From: Streptomyces sp. NBC_00457
Lineage (GTDB): Bacteria > Actinomycetota > Actinomycetes > Streptomycetales > Streptomycetaceae
NCBI RefSeq assembly: GCF_036014015.1
Contig: NZ_CP107905.1
Location: 5,208,001-5,272,000 of the forward strand
Direction of reading: 5' to 3'
Length of the DNA stretch: 64,000 nucleotides
Shown: positions 50,379 through 57,504 of the stretch, piece by piece
Numbering within the stretch: position 1 is the stretch's first letter
Layout of the letters: each line of letters begins with the position of its first letter
Program-made: the position numbers and the translations under genes
The notes under the pieces: model-generated
The model's input: only the letters and a program-made list of their open reading frames with translations
The model's database searches: none
What the model was told of the DNA's origin: nothing

Positions 50379-51681
50379 TCGGTGCCGACTTCGGGTGCAC
50401 CACGATGGCGGCCCTGCGGACTTCGTAACCGAAATCCTTCAGCAGGTCTGCCACCCACGCCTGCACGCGACCGTTGATCACTCGATCGTCAAAGATCAGT
50501 GCACGCGCCCCCTTCGGAAACTTCCCGACCAGAGGCGGTAGGAAAACGTCCCATTTATCGGACTCATAGTGAAACCAGCCGTCGTCACGAGCGATTTCAC
50601 CGAACAGGAGGTTGTGACTGCTTCGCCCCGGGCGGCGGGGGAAGGTTACGGCGGAGAAGAGAGGAGGGTCGTCTGCCGAGTGGCGCAGGCAGTACGCGGG
50701 GGCAAAATTCCCAGGACCGGACATCGCGACGATCAGGTCCGGCTGGAAATCACGCGTGATGCGCCTGTGAAGGCGACCAAGTTGTGCGCTCAGGGTGTCC
50801 CAGCCCAACGTCGTGATATCGGTCGCGACTACAGGTTGCCGCGCTTCCCTGACGATGTCGCTGAGGAAGATCTCAAGGTCGCTGTATGCGGAGCCGTACG
50901 AGACCACGTTGATCCCGTGCGGACGGTATTCGACCCTCCGTTGCTGGTATTCGGATTCCCGCACCAGAGCGAAGGGAGCAAGGCTCGTGTCCGGGAGGTT
51001 GGTGGTCAGCCACGAGCACAGTGCGGAGAAGTTCGGATCGAAGAGCCCTTGACCGAATCCGATGAAGATGACCGCTTTGACCGTGAGGAGAGACCGCAAA
51101 AACGCCTGTGCGCCTGGATTCTTCAGAACTTCACCGTAGTTCGTGTACCCGAATACAACGCTGTCCGGCCTTCGCCAGTATCCATGCAGATGGACCACGT
51201 ACGATCCGGGAGAGTTGATCTCCTGTTGCATGTTTGGAAAATCTTGCCAGGTGACCGGGGTTCGGCCGGTGATGCTCTCCAGGATTTCGTCGTAATTTGT
51301 CGTCAACAGTGGTGCGCCCGACTCGTTGAGTACTTGGACGATTCCCGGGCTTAATGCTCGAATATTTCCGACGGTATCAGCGAGCCACTTGGCGTAATAT
51401 TGACCAGGAAAATTCTTGAGCTCCTTCTGGACCTCTTCGGCTGTGCGGATCATCGCTGACGCGTCGTTGCCCTTGATCGCCCTACGGTGTGTCGTGCTCC
51501 ACTTTTTCGGCAGCGTAGGGTCCAGGTCGACGCAACGGTCGATGCCGCTTTCCATCAGGCCTGCCCACGAAGCGACCGCGTTGCCTTCCGATGCTGATAC
51601 GGAAACTCCGGCACCGATCACGAAGGCGGCATTCCCCTGGCGAATTGCTTCGACAATCTCAGTCCTGAAGTACGTACTCAA
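50293..51681 (-). CDS. SIR2-like domain fused to a phosphoribosyltransferase domain
   Basis: ATG 51681 (MSTYFRTEIVEAIRQG), 462 residues. Residues 1-280 are SIR2-like: NAAFVIGAGVSVSA (NAD loop, 18-30), LLTTNYDEILE (Asn129), YVVHLHGYW (His164/His166) and VIFIGFGQGLFDP. Residues about 285-435 look like a type-I phosphoribosyltransferase: PDLIVAMSGPGNFAPAY, then the PRPP loop ARALIFDDRVINGR and EVRRAAIVVHPKSAP. SIR2 domains in defence systems deplete NAD. The PRTase could sense or use PRPP, nicotinamide or a modified ribosyl signal. Third-position GC is clearly lower than in nearby genes. I do not recognise it as a named defence system. Confidence 0.8.
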   Translation of the reverse strand: MSTYFRTEIVEAIRQGNAAFVIGAGVSVSASEGNAVASWAGLMESGIDRCVDLDPTLPKKWSTTHRRAIKGNDASAMIRTAEEVQKELKNFPGQYYAKWLADTVGNIRALSPGIVQVLNESGAPLLTTNYDEILESITGRTPVTWQDFPNMQQEINSPGSYVVHLHGYWRRPDSVVFGYTNYGEVLKNPGAQAFLRSLLTVKAVIFIGFGQGLFDPNFSALCSWLTTNLPDTSLAPFALVRESEYQQRRVEYRPHGINVVSYGSAYSDLEIFLSDIVREARQPVVATDITTLGWDTLSAQLGRLHRRITRDFQPDLIVAMSGPGNFAPAYCLRHSADDPPLFSAVTFPRRPGRSSHNLLFGEIARDDGWFHYESDKWDVFLPPLVGKFPKGARALIFDDRVINGRVQAWVADLLKDFGYEVRRAAIVVHPKSAPNVNFYEKEIEGDFTFPWGGKLGRGEPAP

Positions 51682-51944
51682 GATCGCTTATCCTGCCTGT
51701 GCGCGGGTGCTCGTGAGATGATCCTCAGGATACCCCCTCGTCTGGCAGGTCACGCGAGGTGGTTGTGCCGAAAAGCATGCCACCGGCACGCTTTTATTGC
51801 TAAATGCTTCAACTCGATACGTGGCGTTTATTCGAACACGGGGGGAAGTCATGATGTCATGTCAATTTGGGTCTTCGGCCCTTCAGTTGGAGATCCGTGG
51901 CTTCGCTGTAGTTCGGGGTCTGGTGGGTGGTGGTCGTGCTGTGA

Positions 51945-52043
51945 GGCAGGGCGGTACCCGCCTTCCGGCCCCTGCTGGACAGCGTCGACCTGATCGCCAC
52001 GGTCATCACCGCCGACGCGCTGCACACCCAGCACACCTATGGT
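51945..52043 (+). pseudogene. ISAs1-family transposase fragment
   Basis: The frame from 51951 reads AVPAFRPLLDSVDLIATVITADALHTQHTYG, the conserved core of ISAs1/H-repeat transposases around the catalytic Asp of TADALHTQ. The rest of the enzyme is absent on both sides. A short unrelated frame follows to 52206 (EVEQLSKLLREEEVILESRTV), source unknown. Confidence 0.75.
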
Positions 52044-52294
52044 CCGTCTGCGCAGGTGACAGGCACAGCAGCCCGAGGTCGAGCAGCTGTCCAAGTTGCT
52101 TCGGGAGGAAGAGGTCATCCTCGAAAGCCGCACTGTCACGCTTCCGCCGTCGCGGCTTGCTCTGACGGGCGCCATCGAGCAGCGTGGCGGAGGCCGGTGG
52201 GGGTAGAGCGAGGCACACGCGCGCCTGATCGGTCGGCGCACCCGTCATCGTGGCTGACTGTCGTCGGTTGAGGCTCAGACAGCTCACACTATGG

Positions 52295-52509
52295 CTATGC
52301 CCACTGGATACCCCGCCTCAGGAGTTCGTCATCTACAGCGCGAAGCCTCTCGCGCCACTCCCGCGCGGCCTTGGGGTTGCGGCCCATGCCACGCGCCACG
52401 GCGCACCCTCAGCCCGCTGAGCAGCGAAGGCCCGGCGCTCCCGCAGTTGCTCGACGGAGAGGCCGGCCAGATCGGCGTACCAGTTTTCGTAAAGCTTCCA
52501 ACGGCTCAT
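52295..52509 (-). pseudogene. Small conserved Streptomyces protein, frameshifted
   Basis: ATG 52509 opens MSRWKLYENWYADLAGLSVEQLRERRAFAAQRAEGA, the start of a widespread 60-70 residue protein. Near 52400 a short CGTGGCG/CGTGGC duplication shifts the frame. The expected C-terminus GMGRNPKAAREWRERLRAVDDELLRRGIQWA is intact in the next frame, stopping at 52295. Function unknown; the family often lies beside integrative elements. Confidence 0.7.
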
Positions 52510-52582
52510 CGTCCCAGGGTGCCGACCGCCACGCCCCCGCCGCACACCAATTTCCTGGCCCCGACGGCCTGTTGCCCGACCG

Positions 52583-52707
52583 CACCACAAGCGCACCAGA
52601 TCGAGCGGGGAACAGCGGGGAATCACGGGGAAGAGGGCCCAACCCGACGACGCCATCATCCGACCGTTCCCCCAGGTCAGCGTCCGAACCAGCGGCAAAT
52701 GCCCGCA
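52583..52707 (+). repeat. Att-flanking repeat family B, copy 2
   Basis: Same opening CACCACAAGCGCACCAGA, middle AATCACGGGGAAG and CCCCCAGGTCAGCG as the copy at 22780-22903, and again directly precedes a tRNA-Gly remnant. Confidence 0.7.
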
Positions 52708-52730
52708 GCTTCCCAAGCTGAGAGTCCGAG
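52708..52730 (+). repeat. tRNA-Gly(CCC) fragment, attachment-site remnant 4
   Basis: Only the anticodon arm GCTTCCCAAGCTGAGAG remains; the T arm is replaced by unrelated sequence. Confidence 0.65.
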
Positions 52731-52865
52731 GCCGCAGAAGCTCCCGTTGGCAGGCGGGTGCGGTCCGTCGCGTATGCCCCACCAGAACCCAGCGGATCAC
52801 AGGACACACGCCGGGATACGCTCACAGCCTTGGCAGGGGTCAGCCACCTTATTCCGGGGGGAATT

Positions 52866-53795
52866 ATGGGGATTTCATCGCGTGGTTGCGTACCGCGCAG
52901 AGTGACGAGCGCGACGTTCGCCGCTGTGCTGCTCGCTGGGGGAACGGTTGCCTGCGGAGGCGGCTCGCCGAGTGACTCTGCGAATCAGAGCTCGCCCAGG
53001 ACGACGCCCGCGACGGCCGTGGCGAAGGCGGCGGCGAACTCCGAGCGCATCACGTCGCTCCACTACCGGGTCACCGGGACCGTGCCGGACAAGGGCCGGT
53101 TGGAAGCCGAGGCATCCATGCACACGGAACCCCTGACCATGAGTATGAAGATGAACGCGACCGGCCAGGGCAGAGACGAGCAGCTGGAGATCCGGTTCGT
53201 CGACGAAGTGATGTACGTCGGCGGGAGTGCGGTCAACTCCGAGAAGCTGGACGGCAAGAGCTGGTTCAGCGCCGACCCCGCCGTATGGGGACGCGGCGCG
53301 GCGGACAACAACTCCTACGGCATACTGCCGCGTCAGATCGAAGGTAACCCAGCCGTGCAGTCCAGGATCCTGACCGCCTCCAAGGACGTGCGGAGGATCG
53401 GGACGCAGACGATCGACGGCACCCGGACCACTCACTACAGAGGAACGGTCACCAGTCGCGGCATAGGCGCAGCCCGTGACGCTGCCGCGAGCACGGCGGC
53501 TCGGGAGCGCCATATCAACAGCCTTGATCAGTTCTTCGTGCTGCGCGTCGAGGGCACGCTCACCATGGATCTGTGGATCGGTGATGACAGCCGCACCAAG
53601 CAGTTCCGCCTGCAGGGCGATACGCGCGACACACGGGGCGGCACCGACGGCAAGCCGCTCGAGATCATCGACGGCGACCCCCTCGACTTGACCATCACCT
53701 TCCTCGACGTCAACCAGCCGGTGACCGTCGAGGCACCACCGTCCGAAGACACCGCCGACCTCGCCGCACAGATGGACGAGGCACAGACAAGCTGA
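52866..53795 (+). CDS. Lipoprotein, LppX/LprAFG-like
   Basis: ATG 52866 behind GGGGGG, 309 residues. Signal peptide with lipobox (SATFAAVLLAGGTVAC, lipidated Cys near residue 31) followed by a Ser/Gly linker. The mature part (RITSLHYRVTGTVPDKGRLEAEASMHTEPLTMSMKM, LEIRFVDEVMYVGG, KSWFSADP, RRIGTQTIDGTRTTHYRGTV, DLWIGDDSRTKQFRLQ) has the U-shaped half-barrel pattern of lipid-carrying lipoproteins related to LppX and LprG. It is probably attached to the outer face of the membrane. It lies in an att-bounded segment and looks intact. Confidence 0.85.
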   Translation: MGISSRGCVPRRVTSATFAAVLLAGGTVACGGGSPSDSANQSSPRTTPATAVAKAAANSERITSLHYRVTGTVPDKGRLEAEASMHTEPLTMSMKMNATGQGRDEQLEIRFVDEVMYVGGSAVNSEKLDGKSWFSADPAVWGRGAADNNSYGILPRQIEGNPAVQSRILTASKDVRRIGTQTIDGTRTTHYRGTVTSRGIGAARDAAASTAARERHINSLDQFFVLRVEGTLTMDLWIGDDSRTKQFRLQGDTRDTRGGTDGKPLEIIDGDPLDLTITFLDVNQPVTVEAPPSEDTADLAAQMDEAQTS

Positions 53796-53836
53796 GCAAC
53801 ACCTGGAAAGTCCTCGCCTGGCCCAGCGACACCGTC

Positions 53837-53982
53837 TCAGTTTCCGTCTCATTCAGCACCGTTCACGGCCGTTCAGGTAAGGCTCAGATCCATCCCCGCA
53901 TCGGCAGCCAACCGCCGATGAACCCGAGTGAACGCCCCTGCACACAGCTCCCAGCCCCACCACCACAGTTGGAAAGCGTGCA
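53837..53982 (+). repeat. Att-flanking repeat family C, copy 2
   Basis: TTTCCGTCTCATTCAGCACC, GTTCACGGCCGTTCAG and the end CACAGTTGGAAAGCGTG parallel the copy at 22309-22460. The end resembles the anticodon arm of tRNA-Ser(GGA). Confidence 0.65.
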
Positions 53983-54011
53983 TGCCAACGCGACAGAGCC
54001 GTGCCCGCCCA

Positions 54012-54326
54012 GTGCCTGCCGAGCAGAATGCAGACGTGACCTTCATGAACGTTTTCGGCAGCGCTGAGGGCGGGCCCTACCGCTGCCCGTGCTGCGGCTT
54101 CATCACGCTGACCGAACGCGGGGCATTCGAGATCTGCGATGTCTGTTACTGGGAGGACGACGGCCAGGACGAGCACGACGCACACGTGGTGCGCGGCGGT
54201 CCCAACCACGATCTCAGCCTGCGTCAGGCACGCCAGAACTTCGAGGCGATCGGTGCGTGCAACGAGTACTGCAGACGGTTTGTACGCGCTCCGCTGCCTG
54301 AGGAGCGCCCGGACAGCTCCAAATGA
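54012..54326 (+). CDS. CPCC-type cysteine-rich protein
   Basis: Start uncertain: GTG 54012, GTG 54036 or ATG 54045; none has a clear ribosome site. The conserved body is GGPYRCPCCGFITLTERGAFEICDVCYWEDDGQDEHDAHVVRGGPNHDLSLRQARQNFEAIGAC. Four Cys in CPCC and CDVC should bind zinc, as in the CPCC family of small bacterial proteins with unknown role. An in-frame extension back to 53928 covers repeat C and is not counted. Confidence 0.8.
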   Translation: MPAEQNADVTFMNVFGSAEGGPYRCPCCGFITLTERGAFEICDVCYWEDDGQDEHDAHVVRGGPNHDLSLRQARQNFEAIGACNEYCRRFVRAPLPEERPDSSK

Positions 54327-54331
54327 GCGCA

Positions 54332-54376
54332 ACTTCCCGAGCTGAGAGCGCGAGTTCGATACTCGTCACCCGCTCC
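54332..54376 (+). repeat. 3' half of tRNA-Gly(CCC), attachment-site remnant 5
   Basis: CTTCCCGAGCTGAGAGCGC to CACCCGCTCCA with two substitutions relative to remnants 1 and 2. Its terminator is displaced to 55881 by the TnpB element. Confidence 0.83.
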
Positions 54377-54379
54377 ATG

Positions 54380-54520
54380 TCACCTTCTCGGCCGTGAACG
54401 GCCGAGCTTGTGTACTCGGTCGTTCACACCTTGTCGCGCTCCCGACTGCCCCCTACGACAGGACGGTCACGGGTCGCATCTCCCCACAATCCGGCCCGTT
54501 CAGGCTGGTGCGGGGACGGG
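54380..54520 (-). ncRNA. Candidate omega (reRNA) guide RNA of TnpB
   Basis: By analogy with characterised TnpB elements, the guide RNA overlaps the tnpB 3' end and runs to the right end of the element. Here that is the 120 bp after the tnpB stop, holding GGGGGCAGTCGG and the hairpin CTCGGCCGTTCACGGCCGAG. The guide would start outside it, in or near the tRNA-Gly remnant. Position inferred only. Confidence 0.4.
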
Positions 54521-55657
54521 TGCGGTGACGAACACCCACGCCGAGCGCGCGCGGTTGCGCACGTTGACCCCGGCGACGTGGTCGGCAGGCCCAGCGAGGC
54601 CGCACCGACGACAGGAAAAATGGTCCCGGGTGGGCCGGTTGGCCCGCTCGGTGTGCCCGCAGCGCGGGCAGCGCTGCGAGGTATAGGCCGCATCCACTTC
54701 CACAAACGGCACCCCGGCCCGGCGGGCCTTGTAGGCGAGGTGCTGTCCGAGCTGGTGGAACGGCCAGGAAGACAAGGTGCCCTGCTGGTCGCGGCGAAGC
54801 CGTACCCGGTCCCGGATCCCGTCGAGTTGCTCGACGGCAATCCCGCGACCGGTGCGTTGCGCGACGGACACGATCTCCTTCGAGATCCGGTGGTTCACAT
54901 GGGTGGCATGGCGCTGCTCCTTCTTCGCCCGACGGGCCAGGCGGCGGGTGGCCGAACGGCTCTGTTTTGCCTGGAGTTCGGCGCGTTTGCGGGCCTGCCA
55001 GCGGCGATACCGCGAGAGCCGACGGCCCTGGTAGTTGGTGCCATCGCTGGTGCTGGCGAGGTTGACGATGCCGCGGTCAACACCGATCCAGTCAGCCGGC
55101 TCATACACCTCGGGATCGGGAATGTCGCAGGTCGCGATCAAAAACCACTTCCCGCCCCGCTGGACCAGATCGGACTCGCCCTTGCGGTACTCGGCCAGCG
55201 TCTTGAGCTGGTCCGGCGAGCCGGTGTAGCGGATGCCGCGCATCCGCCCGTCCACCGTCCAGATCGACACCGTGCGCGCGTCCGTCTGCCAGGACAGGCA
55301 CCGGTCGTCGAACGGCTGCGCCGCCTCGGGCCGGAAAGTGACCGGCGAGCCGACCGCCTTGCGGTACCGCTTCGACTCGGGTCCGCCCAGCCGCCCGGCT
55401 TTGAGGCTCGCCGCGAGCGCGCCGTAGGCGTCCACGACCTTCTTCACCACCCGCACCGCAGGCTGTGCCGACAGCCCGAACGTGGCCTTGATGTCCGCGT
55501 AGACCAGCTTCTGCAGGCCGTTGCGGTCCTTCACGCCCGCGTCGAAGGCGGTCCGGGAGACGTGGTCGGCGGCCCGGTTGCAGGCACGCAAGGTCGCCTC
55601 CAGCGCCGCCGCCTGCTCCGGCGACGGCAACAGCTTCACCTGCACCACCAGCTTCAC
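54500..55657 (-). CDS. tnpB: TnpB RNA-guided nuclease (IS200/IS605 family)
   Basis: Start set at GTG 55657 (VKLVVQVKLLPSPEQ); the frame is open to 55708. 385 residues. RuvC-like centre: Asp194 in WIGVDRGIVNLA, Glu276 in RGIAVEQLDGI and Asp359 in GPADHVAGVNVRNRA. Four-Cys zinc finger RCPRCGHT / SCRRCG (Cys330, 333, 349, 352). All catalytic residues are present, so it should be an active guide-directed DNA nuclease. The last motif, ADHVAGVN, differs from the common DADxNAA form. Confidence 0.92.
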   Translation of the reverse strand: MKLVVQVKLLPSPEQAAALEATLRACNRAADHVSRTAFDAGVKDRNGLQKLVYADIKATFGLSAQPAVRVVKKVVDAYGALAASLKAGRLGGPESKRYRKAVGSPVTFRPEAAQPFDDRCLSWQTDARTVSIWTVDGRMRGIRYTGSPDQLKTLAEYRKGESDLVQRGGKWFLIATCDIPDPEVYEPADWIGVDRGIVNLASTSDGTNYQGRRLSRYRRWQARKRAELQAKQSRSATRRLARRAKKEQRHATHVNHRISKEIVSVAQRTGRGIAVEQLDGIRDRVRLRRDQQGTLSSWPFHQLGQHLAYKARRAGVPFVEVDAAYTSQRCPRCGHTERANRPTRDHFSCRRCGLAGPADHVAGVNVRNRARSAWVFVTAPVPAPA

Positions 55658-55880
55658 AGCCCCAAACCTAGGCAGCACCTCGCACACCCGGGCGAACTTC
55701 GCACGCATTCACCCACCCTCGCGACCATCCAGGACACGCGTACGAATTCGCCGCTCCGCTGGACAGCCGTGCGGGCACTCCGCGCCCGGCCATCGGACGC
55801 GGTGACGCTCCACGTCACCGATTCGAGATGCGTTCCTCCCCGGCGTGAACGCCGGGGCATCCTCGCAAGAATCAGGTGAA

Positions 55881-55905
55881 ACCCCCAGGTCATTGACCCG
55901 GGGGT
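55881..55905 (+). terminator. tRNA-Gly downstream terminator displaced by TnpB element
   Basis: ACCCCCAGGTCA and TGACCCGGGGGT form a long near-perfect stem, the third member of the family after 6285 and 11266. Confidence 0.75.
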
Positions 55906-55948
55906 GTTTGTTCATGCATCTCCGTCGCCCGGCACGGCATTACGAGGG

Positions 55949-56320
55949 CTATTCGGTGCCGGTCTCGGCCTTGTGCATCATCTGGACCAACAGCAGGACG
56001 CCTCCGGTCGCTGCCCCCACCGCTCCCGCCGCCAGGAAACTACGTGAGGAGCGCCAGGACAGCACCGACCACCGCGACTGCGCGGAAAACAACGATCCCG
56101 TACTCAGCCACGACCCGGTCGAGATCAGCGACAGGGAGGAACCGATCGAGCCGACCGACAGGGCACTTCCGATCGAGCCGACCGACAAGGCCGAGCCGAC
56201 GGAACCCACGGACAGCACCGATCCCACTGAGCCGATCGACAACACGGAGTCCTGTGACCACAACGACAGCACCGAACCAGAGGAGGTACGACGGACCGAC
56301 CGCACGGACAGCTTTGTCAT
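55949..56320 (-). CDS. Small membrane protein with Ser/Gly decapeptide repeats
   Basis: Starts at 56320 (MTKLSVRSVRRTSSGSVLSLW), 123 residues. Residues about 25-75 are a tandem array with period 10 (consensus SVGSxGSALS; also readable as pentads), with Ser every second to third residue, consistent with a short beta-solenoid resembling pentapeptide-repeat proteins. A basic region (RWSVLSWRSSRSF) precedes a C-terminal helix FLAAGAVGAATGGVLLLVQM, probably a membrane anchor. Not a family I can name; the repeat is also clear in the DNA. Confidence 0.65.
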   Translation of the reverse strand: MTKLSVRSVRRTSSGSVLSLWSQDSVLSIGSVGSVLSVGSVGSALSVGSIGSALSVGSIGSSLSLISTGSWLSTGSLFSAQSRWSVLSWRSSRSFLAAGAVGAATGGVLLLVQMMHKAETGTE

Positions 56321-56643
56321 GAGGCCATCTTGCCCGCTGGTCGTTCTGTCTCGGCAGGTTGTGGACGGATGACGTGGGTCTTGAGTGACGACCTTCCGGC
56401 ATCTGGCTCACGGCGCGGCAGTGGACGGCGCCGGCCGCTGCGCGTGAGGAGTCGCGACGCGCATCTGGAAAAGGGCCTCCAACCGATGAGCGGTCAGCGG
56501 TGTGCATCGTGAACCCGAGGCGATGACGAGGAAAGTGGGGGCGGGTTCCGTTCCGAGCGGACGGCAGCGGTGCGGGCTGAGCGGGCAGCAGGGCAGGGGC
56601 CCCTCAGCATCGCCCAGAGACCCCTGCCGCTTGGCTCACCCCA
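56321..56643. other. Intergenic region
   Basis: 323 bp with no supported gene. It holds the 3' flank of the DUF3455 gene and the promoter of the repeat protein. Confidence 0.5.
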
Positions 56644-57195
56644 TCACTTGGCGGGCTTGTAGAAGGTGTACGTGGCGGAGTACCGGACGCTGGTCTGATC
56701 CGTACCGGTGCAGGCCGTGGTGGGGGCGACGCCGCCCCGGGTGTCGAGGCGCTGGATGTAGGAGACGTCGGCGAATATGCCGGTGCCGCGCGTGGCGGTG
56801 GACTGCAGGAGGAGTTCGGGGATGGTGCCGTCCTTGGGGGAGCTGGCGAGGGCCGCGGCGTTGACGGCGCTGCCGTCCACCGTGGACACCCAGACAGGGC
56901 CGCGGGAGTGGAGGGCGACAGTGCGACGGGAGCGGTCGTTCTTGGCCCAGAGGGTGGCGGCGGGCTCCAGCAGCTTCCAGGTGCCGTCGGTGCAGGTGTA
57001 GGTCTGGACGCCCTCGGCGGAGAAGACGCCGGTGAGCCGGTTGCCGTCGGGGACCTTCAAGGCAGGGGGAGCGTCGACGCCGGTGCGGGCGGGCTGCGGA
57101 GTCGCGGCCTGGCCGGCCGTCGCGCTCATGAGCGTGCCGGCGGTCACGGCGGCGAGCGCTGTGGTGGTGAGGACGAGACGCTTGGTGAGCTTCAT
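56644..57195 (-). CDS. DUF3455 domain-containing secreted protein
   Basis: Start at ATG 57195 (MKLTKRLVLTTTALAAVTAGTLMSATAGQA) gives a clean Sec signal peptide; the frame upstream to 57336 is unconserved. 183 residues. The mature domain has PPALKVPDGNRLTGVFSAEGVQTYTCTDGTWKLLEPAATLW, GPVWVSTVDGSAV and the ending TDQTSVRYSATYTFYKP, the pattern of the DUF3455 family of exported fungal and bacterial proteins. Function unknown. Confidence 0.88.
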   Translation of the reverse strand: MKLTKRLVLTTTALAAVTAGTLMSATAGQAATPQPARTGVDAPPALKVPDGNRLTGVFSAEGVQTYTCTDGTWKLLEPAATLWAKNDRSRRTVALHSRGPVWVSTVDGSAVNAAALASSPKDGTIPELLLQSTATRGTGIFADVSYIQRLDTRGGVAPTTACTGTDQTSVRYSATYTFYKPAK

Positions 57196-57412
57196 CAGGT
57201 AGGTCTCCAGAGAGGTTTCTGAACGAGCTTCGCGGCGTAGCCCTTCGCGTGGCCCCGCCAGGTCGGGGCGGAGGATCGCGGTCGGGTGTAGTGACAGAGT
57301 GCTCGGAGGCTGTCCCTGGTTCCACGGGAGCGCCACCGCTCACGCCAACCTCCGCTGTCACACACCTTGTTGAGCGCCACTCGCGTCCCTACCATTTCAC
57401 CGCAAGGGAGAT

Positions 57413-57426
57413 TTGAATCGTTTCAA
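57413..57426. promoter_or_regulatory. LacI-type operator upstream of the rhamnosidase
   Basis: TTGAATCGTTTCAA is a near-perfect palindrome with a central CG, the usual form for LacI-family sugar regulators. It lies 79 bp before the rhamnosidase start. A second TTCAA half-site is at about 57433. The regulator gene is not in the window. Confidence 0.65.
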
Positions 57427-57504
57427 GGCGCAATTCAAAGCACATTCCAAAGCGCCACAGCACAGCTTCGTTGTCCGCGGCGACACAGTGAGCGAGGAAC
57501 GCGC

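Larger units (their letters stand above)
54380..55875. mobile_element. IS200/IS605-type element carrying tnpB only
   Basis: About 1.5 kb. Subterminal hairpins with the same loop mark both ends: CTCGGCCGTGAACGGCCGAG at 54387-54406 (downstream of tnpB) and CCCCGGCGTGAACGCCGGGG at 55838-55857 (upstream). No tnpA is present. It separates tRNA-Gly remnant 5 from the usual terminator hairpin, which fixes its outer limits to about 54377 and 55878. Exact ends cannot be set because such elements make no target duplication. Confidence 0.75.

Noticed and set aside
52066..52206. Frame EVEQLSKLLREEEVILESRTV as a gene
   Set aside because: No start codon, no recognisable family and flanked by transposase debris.
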